Assembly: GCF_004661485.1 (NCBI RefSeq)
Contig: NZ_PQVH01000013.1
Coordinates: forward strand, 62,001-126,000
Source of the DNA: Methylotenera oryzisoli
Lineage (GTDB): Bacteria > Pseudomonadota > Gammaproteobacteria > Burkholderiales > Methylophilaceae
Length of the DNA stretch: 64,000 nt
Direction: 5' to 3'
Positions 58,248-64,000 of the stretch are shown here, piece by piece (the stretch's first letter is position 1; each line of letters opens with the position of its first letter). Position numbers and translations under genes: made by a program. The notes beneath the pieces are model-generated. The model saw only the letters and a program-made list of their open reading frames with translations. It made no database searches and was not told where the DNA came from.

Positions 58248-59321
58248 TTAATCCATTTTAACCAAGCGCTGGCTGGCAACAGATTGCAGTACCGCCTCAA
58301 TTGCTTTGCAGTTTGCTTTTGCATCTGAAAAAGTAAGATGTGTAGGTTGGTTGTTGAGTACACAATCACTGAAGTGCTCAATTTCCAAATTAAAGTGGTT
58401 GCTTGGCGCAAAGCGCTCTTCAGCATATTTACCATCTTCAGTCGCCCACGACACAACAGGCACGTCATTCTGGAACACCCATGCGGCATGGCATTTCACC
58501 CAGCCCTTAGTACCGATGATTTCATACTCCGATTTGCGTGAGCGTTCAAAACTCACATCAAAATGACCAAATAGCGCGCGGCCTTCTGTATCGCGTCCAA
58601 AATCCAGCACGCCACTGGTAACAGTGTCTGCACCCACGTCGTTCAATTTGGCGTGCGCCATCACCGATACCGGCTCTAGCGGCTGCACATTATTGCTGCC
58701 AGCCTGCAAACCCATCACCCAACGTAAAGAGTGGATGGCATAAGGGCCAATATCCCACATCGCGCCGCCGCCTTGTGCGACACCACTGGCAATACGGTAC
58801 ATACGCGCAGGGCGCATTAAAAATGAGTAACTGGCACGTGCAGATAACACATCACCAATCAAGCCAGACGCCACTATCCCCTGAATACGCGCATGTTGCG
58901 GATGAAAGCGATACATAAAGCCTTCCATCACTTTTACATTATTCTTTAGTGCTGCTTGTTCAATCCTCTCGATATCGGCTACGGTCAGCGCCATCGGCTT
59001 CTCAATCAGCACATGCTTACCGGCATTGATTGCCTTAAGCGCCCACTCTGCATGCTCATTATTGGCCATCGGACAATAAACAGCCTCGACATTAGCATCG
59101 TTAATCAGCGCGTCCATCTCGTCATAACACTGCACTTCACTCGCATGACATGGCGCATACTTTTGCAAGGTAGCGTTGGCTGCGCCAGCACGACGGCTGG
59201 CAATCGCTACCAGCTGGGCATTAGGCGCTTCGATAATCGCTGGCAGCAAACGCTCGTTCACACGCGCTGCTCCTAATATACCCCAGCGTAATTTCCTATG
59301 TTCAGTCACGGTCTGCGTCAC
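58248..59321 (-). CDS. Gfo/Idh/MocA-family oxidoreductase
   Basis: The 357-residue protein has the Rossmann start RWGILGAARVNERLLPAI, CPMANNEHAEWALKAINAGKHVLIEKPMALTV (quoted by its parts; EKP is the family hallmark) and a C-terminal substrate domain (about 130-345). It oxidises a sugar or cyclitol-type substrate with NAD(P) in the family; the substrate here is unknown. It is probably monocistronic. Confidence 0.88.
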   Translation of the reverse strand: MTQTVTEHRKLRWGILGAARVNERLLPAIIEAPNAQLVAIASRRAGAANATLQKYAPCHASEVQCYDEMDALINDANVEAVYCPMANNEHAEWALKAINAGKHVLIEKPMALTVADIERIEQAALKNNVKVMEGFMYRFHPQHARIQGIVASGLIGDVLSARASYSFLMRPARMYRIASGVAQGGGAMWDIGPYAIHSLRWVMGLQAGSNNVQPLEPVSVMAHAKLNDVGADTVTSGVLDFGRDTEGRALFGHFDVSFERSRKSEYEIIGTKGWVKCHAAWVFQNDVPVVSWATEDGKYAEERFAPSNHFNLEIEHFSDCVLNNQPTHLTFSDAKANCKAIEAVLQSVASQRLVKMD

Positions 59322-59441
59322 AATCTATCCTTTATTCTCATTAAACCAACTTAAAAAGTGCGCTCTAGCTGGCTAGCCAGACACACGATAAAACATATTG
59401 CCACTTAGAATATCACCACTTAGCCAGACAAAGCTCTCAGA

Positions 59442-61262
59442 TTAAAACTTAAAGCCTTGATAAAGTTTCTCATACTGCGCAGCATACTCCTGCAAAATTA
59501 GGTGTCGCTTAATTTTCAAGGTGGGCGTGAGCAGGCCATTTTCTATGGTCCACGGTGTAGACAGCAAAGCGATTTTTCTTACTTTGGCATAACCGGGGAA
59601 AGACTTCATCTGCGCCGCCACGCGTGTAAGAGCAAACGCACAGACCTGACGATCTGCCAGCCCTTCAGGCCAAGCGCTAGGCAAATGATGCTTTTGCGCC
59701 AACGCCAGCCACTTTTCCTGATTCACCACCGCTAGCAAGCCTAAATACGGCCTACCCTCACCAACCAGCATTACCTGCTCAAACAAATGGTCTGCCATAA
59801 TTGCAGCCTCAATATCAGTGGGTGGCACTTTCTCGCCATTGGAAAGCACAATAATCTCTTTAATCCGCCCGGTAATAGTAATACGACCACTTTGGTCAAT
59901 ACTTGCCACATCTCCGGTTTTCAGCCAACCATCGGCGGTAAATATGGCGTTGTTTGCATCCGGGTTATTCCAATAACCCGGCATCACATTGGGGCCACTC
60001 ACCTCTAAGCCACCGGATACATCCAGACGCACCTGCACACTTGGTAAAGCTTGCCCCACGCTGCTTGGCACATTATTCTCTGCCTTATTTACGCTAACCA
60101 CCGGGCTGGTTTCAGTCAACCCATAGCCCTGAACAATGGGCACGCCCAAGCCAATAAAAGTACGCGCACTATCTGCCGACAAGGCAGCACCGCCAGCAAC
60201 GGCCAAACGTAAGCGTCCACCTAAACGCGCTTGTAATTTGCTGGCAACCAAGCATTTTAAGATTGGCCACAACAAATGCCGCCAATGCCACTTGGCTCGA
60301 CCCTGCGCATATTCAAAACGGCGATAACCCACATCCACCGCCAATGCAAATAAACGTAGCGCATAAGCCGGCCCCGCCTCCAATTTACTGCGTAACGCAA
60401 GCTGGATCCGCTCAAAGATGCGCGGCACGGTGACGATGATAGTGGGACGCACTTTCAGCAAATCATCCTGCAACTGCTGCACGGAGCGTGCAAATGCAAC
60501 AGTGGCGCCAGACATCATTGGCAAACAATACCCAGCCATCCGTTCCAACGCATGCGACAGCGGTAAGAAAGACAGAAACACATCATGCGGGTAAACAGCG
60601 AAATACACTAACGCATCACTAGCGTTATGCATGAGGTTGCTGTGCGTAAGCATCACACCTTTCGGCCTACCAGTCGTGCCTGATGTATAAATGATGGTTG
60701 CTAGCGTATTAGCGTCTGATACGCGGTGCTCAAACTCATTTTGTGCGACTGAAGCTGGCAGCCATGCATCTAGGCTAGAGATGCGCTGATCACCATTATC
60801 TGCTGGCAAAGGCTTGCAGACAACTACACGCTGCAAGCTTTTGAAATCAACACCAAGCGCACCAACTGCCTGCCAATCGCTAGCACAATTAACCAGCAAT
60901 AATTTGGCGCCGGAATCCTGCAGCACATGCGCGATATTTTCAGCTCGATCGGAGACATAAAGCGGCACTGTGACCAGCCCCAAGCCTAAGGCAGCCTGAT
61001 CAAAAATGACCCAACTCGGGCAATTTTTAAGCATAATGGCAACGCGGTCGCCAATTGCCAAGTTCTCACGCAACAACGCCTGCTGCCACCTAACTGCCTG
61101 CTGCATGGCAGATTGCCAGGTGATCTCGCGCCAATCACCCGCGGCTTCATCAAAATAGCGATACGCGACATGATGGGGCGAGCGCCTGACCCGCTCATGA
61201 AACAAGCCATCTAGCGTGAATGCAGCCTCAGGTGAAATGTAATCCACAACACACGGATTCAT
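59442..61262 (-). CDS. AMP-forming long-chain acyl-CoA synthetase
   Basis: The 606-residue adenylating enzyme shows IIYTSGTTGRPKGVMLTHSN (P-loop), QGYGLTETSPVVSVN, and WLKTGDVASIDQSGRITITG then KEIIVLSNGEKVPPTDIE with the catalytic lysine region. It resembles FadD15-type acyl-CoA ligases. It is expected to activate fatty acids for lipid metabolism. It lies 9 bases after the redoxin gene. Confidence 0.9.
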   Translation of the reverse strand: MNPCVVDYISPEAAFTLDGLFHERVRRSPHHVAYRYFDEAAGDWREITWQSAMQQAVRWQQALLRENLAIGDRVAIMLKNCPSWVIFDQAALGLGLVTVPLYVSDRAENIAHVLQDSGAKLLLVNCASDWQAVGALGVDFKSLQRVVVCKPLPADNGDQRISSLDAWLPASVAQNEFEHRVSDANTLATIIYTSGTTGRPKGVMLTHSNLMHNASDALVYFAVYPHDVFLSFLPLSHALERMAGYCLPMMSGATVAFARSVQQLQDDLLKVRPTIIVTVPRIFERIQLALRSKLEAGPAYALRLFALAVDVGYRRFEYAQGRAKWHWRHLLWPILKCLVASKLQARLGGRLRLAVAGGAALSADSARTFIGLGVPIVQGYGLTETSPVVSVNKAENNVPSSVGQALPSVQVRLDVSGGLEVSGPNVMPGYWNNPDANNAIFTADGWLKTGDVASIDQSGRITITGRIKEIIVLSNGEKVPPTDIEAAIMADHLFEQVMLVGEGRPYLGLLAVVNQEKWLALAQKHHLPSAWPEGLADRQVCAFALTRVAAQMKSFPGYAKVRKIALLSTPWTIENGLLTPTLKIKRHLILQEYAAQYEKLYQGFKF

Positions 61263-61271
61263 CGCTAACTT

Positions 61272-61838
61272 TTAAATGGACTCCTGCGGGAACCATTTAA
61301 TACTACAGCCGATACTTGCTATTTGCTCTTTAGGTCCCTCACCGGTTTCAGCGATTAGCTTCATTGCGTTAAACAAGTCTCTAGGATGATTTTCATCTGA
61401 TTGACGGCGCCCAGCTGCATCAAACCGCCCACGATACTGCAACTCCAAGTCTGCATTAAAACCAAAAAAATCAGGGGTACAGACAGCACCGTAAGCTTTT
61501 GCCACTTCCTGTGTTTCATCCAGCACATAAGGGAAAGGGAAGTTGAATAATTTAGCCTCCTCCATCATGCGCTCGAATGAGTCTTCCGGGTAGTTCTCTG
61601 TGTCGTTACTCTGAATCGCAATCGTGTTGATTCCATATTGCAAAAGCTCTCGGCAATCGTCAACGAGACGGGTTTTAATGGCTTTCACATAAGGACAGTG
61701 GTTACAGATAAACATCACTAGCAAGCCGTTTTTACCTGCGCTATTTGCTAACGTGTATCGCTTGCCATCCACCCCTAGCAAATCGAAATCTACCGCTGGT
61801 TGACCAAAATTACAGACTGGGGGATTTAAGCTAACCAT
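61272..61838 (-). CDS. Thioredoxin-fold redoxin (AhpC/TSA-like)
   Basis: The 188-residue protein has VMFICNHCPYVKAI with a CxxC site (near 50-53), LQYRGRFDAAGR and a redoxin core; no signal is visible. It is expected to be a cytoplasmic thiol-dependent reductase or peroxidase-like protein. Its substrate is unknown. It begins the unit that contains the acyl-CoA synthetase gene. Confidence 0.85.
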   Translation of the reverse strand: MVSLNPPVCNFGQPAVDFDLLGVDGKRYTLANSAGKNGLLVMFICNHCPYVKAIKTRLVDDCRELLQYGINTIAIQSNDTENYPEDSFERMMEEAKLFNFPFPYVLDETQEVAKAYGAVCTPDFFGFNADLELQYRGRFDAAGRRQSDENHPRDLFNAMKLIAETGEGPKEQIASIGCSIKWFPQESI

Positions 61839-61940
61839 TTTATTCTCCTTATTTCGTTATACTTATTACTCTGACAACGTTAATGTTTATATTATCACTT
61901 TTGTTTTATTGTTTGCTTTACTTTTGGAGTCGCCCGCTTT

Positions 61941-62675
61941 ATGGCTAATTTGCGCTTTTACACCCCTTCAACTTTAGCACTTGGTGCATTGGTTCAACTC
62001 TCAGAAAGTGCGGCCGCGCATGCCACACGTGCGCTACGCCTTAACGTTGGCGATGATGTAGTTTTGTTTAATGGTGATAGCTTTAATTACAGCTGCACAC
62101 TCACCGATATCAAAAAAAATAGCGTGACAGCAATTGTGAACAGCGCCACCGAGGTGCATAACGAATCACCACTCAACATCACGTTGGTGCAAGCGATTTC
62201 CAGTGGGGACAGAATGGACTTTACCATTCAAAAGGCAGTGGAACTTGGCGTAAAAAACATTCAGCCAATTAGCAGCAAACGTAGTGTAGTAAAACTATCA
62301 GCCGAACGTGCGGAGAAACGTACCGAACATTGGCAAAACATTGCCATTTCGGCTTGTGAACAATCTGGCCGTGCTTATGTACCCAACGTACTCGCCCCCA
62401 CATCACTTGAACAGTGGCTGAGCAAAAACCCTAGTGCCAATAGCACGCGTATTTTACTTAATCCAATTGGCGCGATACGACTGACAGAAATCCCCAAACC
62501 CACAGATGAGATTCAGCTATTGATTGGCGCAGAGGGGGGGCTTAGCCAGGAAGAAATTGATTTAGCCACCTCACATCACTTTCAGTCTATTGTATTGGGC
62601 CCACGCATTTTACGTACAGAAACCGCTGCCTTAACTGCAATAGCCGCTATGCAGTTAGCTTGGGGGGATTTTTAG
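61941..62675 (+). CDS. rsmE: 16S rRNA (uracil-1498-N3)-methyltransferase
   Basis: The 244-residue SPOUT-fold protein has an N-terminal PUA-like domain (AHATRALRLNVGDDVVLFNG) and the knot motifs LVQAISSGDRMDFTIQKAVELG, LIGAEGGLSQEEI and LGPRILRTETAALTAI. It methylates U1498 of 16S rRNA. It is divergent from the redoxin gene. The length fits E. coli RsmE (243). Confidence 0.96.
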   Translation: MANLRFYTPSTLALGALVQLSESAAAHATRALRLNVGDDVVLFNGDSFNYSCTLTDIKKNSVTAIVNSATEVHNESPLNITLVQAISSGDRMDFTIQKAVELGVKNIQPISSKRSVVKLSAERAEKRTEHWQNIAISACEQSGRAYVPNVLAPTSLEQWLSKNPSANSTRILLNPIGAIRLTEIPKPTDEIQLLIGAEGGLSQEEIDLATSHHFQSIVLGPRILRTETAALTAIAAMQLAWGDF

Positions 62676-62725
62676 TTAGTCAAAGCCATGTACCTGAGAA
62701 TAGGCACTTAGATTACCAAGCTCAG

Positions 62726-63106
62726 CTAGCGGCTACATATGACGTTAGCCTTCACTTCGCCTATGCTATACGGCACCACGTCTGACCAACTGGTCTCTGC
62801 TTCTGGCAGGCGATAGGTCGTTAACACATCGCCTTGTGCCATATTGCCAACATAATATTGGATAGATAGCGCTTTAAATTTCTTATTTTTACAATCATGC
62901 AACTCCAGCCACTGTGACGACATTTCGCCCTTGACCTGCTGCACATAATAGTCATTCAAGGTTGATACCGTCACTAAACCCGCAGACTTCTGCACTGTAT
63001 CAAAATCAATATACATATTGCCATTATCGTTAGTTTGAACCATGGTCCAATCAGCCAGCGCTTGGCCAGACCACACAACGAACACGACCATTAAGAATTT
63101 ATGCAT
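62726..63106 (-). CDS. Small exported protein, surface-adhesin E-like
   Basis: The 126-residue protein has a signal peptide (MHKFLMVVFVVWSGQALA) and a beta-rich mature part (MYIDFDTVQKSAGLVTVSTLNDY, cysteine pair Cys97?/near C-terminal ICSR and HDCKNKK). The pattern resembles the surface-adhesin E domain of small periplasmic or outer-surface proteins. Function unknown; the family match is by eye. Confidence 0.72.
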   Translation of the reverse strand: MHKFLMVVFVVWSGQALADWTMVQTNDNGNMYIDFDTVQKSAGLVTVSTLNDYYVQQVKGEMSSQWLELHDCKNKKFKALSIQYYVGNMAQGDVLTTYRLPEAETSWSDVVPYSIGEVKANVICSR

Positions 63107-63262
63107 GCTTTACCTTGGCGCCTTAATATAGATTGCAACTCTGATGCTGGATTTTATAGGATTTAAGCCTGATACAAACTAAAAATAACGCATCAAATAG
63201 GGCATACAAGCTGCTCTTCTATAAAATACCGACGCAACAGCATTATTAACTCAAGGCTCAAT

Positions 63263-63775
63263 ATGCAAGAATCTCCTTCATCATGGATTGTAAAATTTGC
63301 ACCACTCATCAAAAGCCAAGGGCTCGTATTAGATTTAGCGTGCGGCAGCGGACGCCACGCTAAATGGCTAGCGCAGCAAGGCTACCAAGTGGATGCACTA
63401 GATCGCGACCCGATTGCAACTTCTAGCATGCAAGGCATTGACGGCATACGTATCCAACTGACAGATCTAGAAACGACTGAGCCGCCAAGTTTTGAGCACA
63501 GTTATGACGGCATTATCGTCAGCCGCTACCTGCATAGACCCATATTGACCTCACTGGCAACAATACTCAAACCGGGCGGCATCCTGATTTATGAAACCTT
63601 TATGCGCGGCAATGAGCGCTATGGAAAACCTAGCAATCCTGACTTTCTATTAATGCCAGATGAACTACTGAACACCTACTCACCACTACTCAATATAATT
63701 AGTTTTGAACAAGGTGAAGTAGTGGAACCCAAACCAGCGATGTTGCAGCGAATTTGCGCACAAAAGAACATTTAG
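63263..63775 (+). CDS. Class I SAM-dependent methyltransferase
   Basis: The 170-residue protein shows SAM motif I LDLACGSGRHAKWLAQQGY (residues about 22-40), DALDRDP, and LKPGGILIYETFM. The substrate is not determinable. It is smaller than typical 200-260-residue enzymes but contains the core motifs. Its start is ATG 63263. Confidence 0.88.
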   Translation: MQESPSSWIVKFAPLIKSQGLVLDLACGSGRHAKWLAQQGYQVDALDRDPIATSSMQGIDGIRIQLTDLETTEPPSFEHSYDGIIVSRYLHRPILTSLATILKPGGILIYETFMRGNERYGKPSNPDFLLMPDELLNTYSPLLNIISFEQGEVVEPKPAMLQRICAQKNI

Positions 63776-63811
63776 CCCACGCGCATGGCAAACCGCGCAT
63801 AAACCACATGT

Positions 63812-63866
63812 TTAATTTGTATTTTTTACATTTTTAATTTACATTAATGTAAATAATACAAATTAA
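63812..63866. promoter_or_regulatory. Nested palindromes before the XRE-type regulator (likely operator)
   Basis: An 18 bp perfect palindrome ATTTACATTAATGTAAAT (63837-63854) lies inside a 12 bp inverted repeat TTAATTTGTATT (63812-63823) / AATACAAATTAA (63855-63866). They precede an XRE gene by 27 bases and are well placed to be its own operator. A TTTACA copy is also at 63825-63830. Confidence 0.6.
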
Positions 63867-63893
63867 CTCTCAGGCACAAACTAAGGTTTAATC

Positions 63894-64000
63894 ATGTCAC
63901 TTGGTCAATGCATACGCAATAAACGTAAATCACTCCACTTAACGTTACAACAGCTCGCGTCCAAAATTGATGCGGATGCGGGCAATTTGTCACGTATTGA
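63894..64000 (+). CDS. XRE-family transcriptional regulator, 5' part only
   Basis: The first 35 codons from ATG 63894 read as a helix-turn-helix start (CIRNKRKSLHLTLQQLASKI DADAGNLSRI, written in two parts). The pattern of IRxxRKxxxLTLQQLAxKI...NLSRIE is the lambda-repressor-like domain. The rest lies beyond the window. The palindromes upstream suggest autoregulation. Confidence 0.85.
   Translation, partial: MSLGQCIRNKRKSLHLTLQQLASKIDADAGNLSRI

Overview
The window (about 46% GC by eye) is ordinary chromosome of a betaproteobacterium. Gene neighbourhoods such as tgt-yajC-secD-secF, clpS-clpA, M23 peptidase/DciA-like/secA/DUF1289, rsxABCDGE-nth and tkt-gap-pgk-pyk...purC, together with protein character, suggest Methylophilaceae (Methylotenera-like). 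That family assignment is inference; no methylotrophy gene lies in the window. There are no phage, IS, integron, CRISPR or rRNA genes. One tRNA (Lys, anticodon TTT) is present. About 62 protein genes are supported, including two cut by the window edges and one short leader peptide.

Layout. 1-7.6 kb: a truncated PAS/GGDEF signalling protein, rlmF, tRNA-Lys, ffh with a divergent CcsA-like membrane gene, then a HAD phosphatase, a DMT exporter and an unknown gene. 7.6-11.3 kb (minus strand): leuA with a remarkable upstream leader region, pssA and an OmpA-like lipoprotein. 11.4-20.9 kb (plus strand): tgt, the Sec accessory genes yajC-secD-secF, a CNNM/CorC-like protein, clpS-clpA and a TRIC/YicG-like channel. 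20.9-31.1 kb: a GST-fold protein, pyrD, an orphan molybdopterin oxidoreductase, the ribosomal oxygenase roxA with two poorly known genes behind it, a repeat-coded mini-lipoprotein, a metallo-beta-lactamase-fold protein, bamC and dapA.

31.5-42.3 kb: a long run of plus-strand genes. It starts with the electron-transport complex rsxABCDGE and nth, continues with a FIST-domain sensor protein and a DUF1841 protein, then an ECF sigma factor with a small zinc-type anti-sigma factor, and ends in a cysteine-rich exported peptide followed by a DUF692 (MNIO) enzyme and a DUF2063 protein. The last three form a HvfABC/bufferin-like peptide-modification operon expected to make a copper-binding modified peptide. 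This is the most interesting system in the window: a self-regulated sigma/anti-sigma/RiPP cassette without the usual DoxX membrane protein.

42.3-50.6 kb: DUF1289, secA, an M23 peptidase, a DciA-like protein, a potassium-independent proton-pumping pyrophosphatase (hppA), a VIT-family metal transporter and soluble pyrophosphatase. 50.7-58.0 kb (minus): YkvA-like, purC, pyk, pgk, gap and tkt, a lower-glycolysis/pentose block with terminators between segments and no fructose-bisphosphate aldolase gene. 58.2-64 kb: a Gfo/Idh/MocA oxidoreductase, an AMP-forming acyl-CoA synthetase, a redoxin, rsmE, a small exported protein, a methyltransferase, and the beginning of an XRE-type regulator preceded by nested palindromes.

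The most notable regulatory region is 9.20-9.55 kb. A good promoter is followed almost immediately by a 35-codon reading frame whose last 15 codons include seven leucines and whose stop codon sits inside a hairpin; further pairing could cover the leuA ribosome-binding site. This looks like leucine-sensing control of leuA without an obvious intrinsic terminator.
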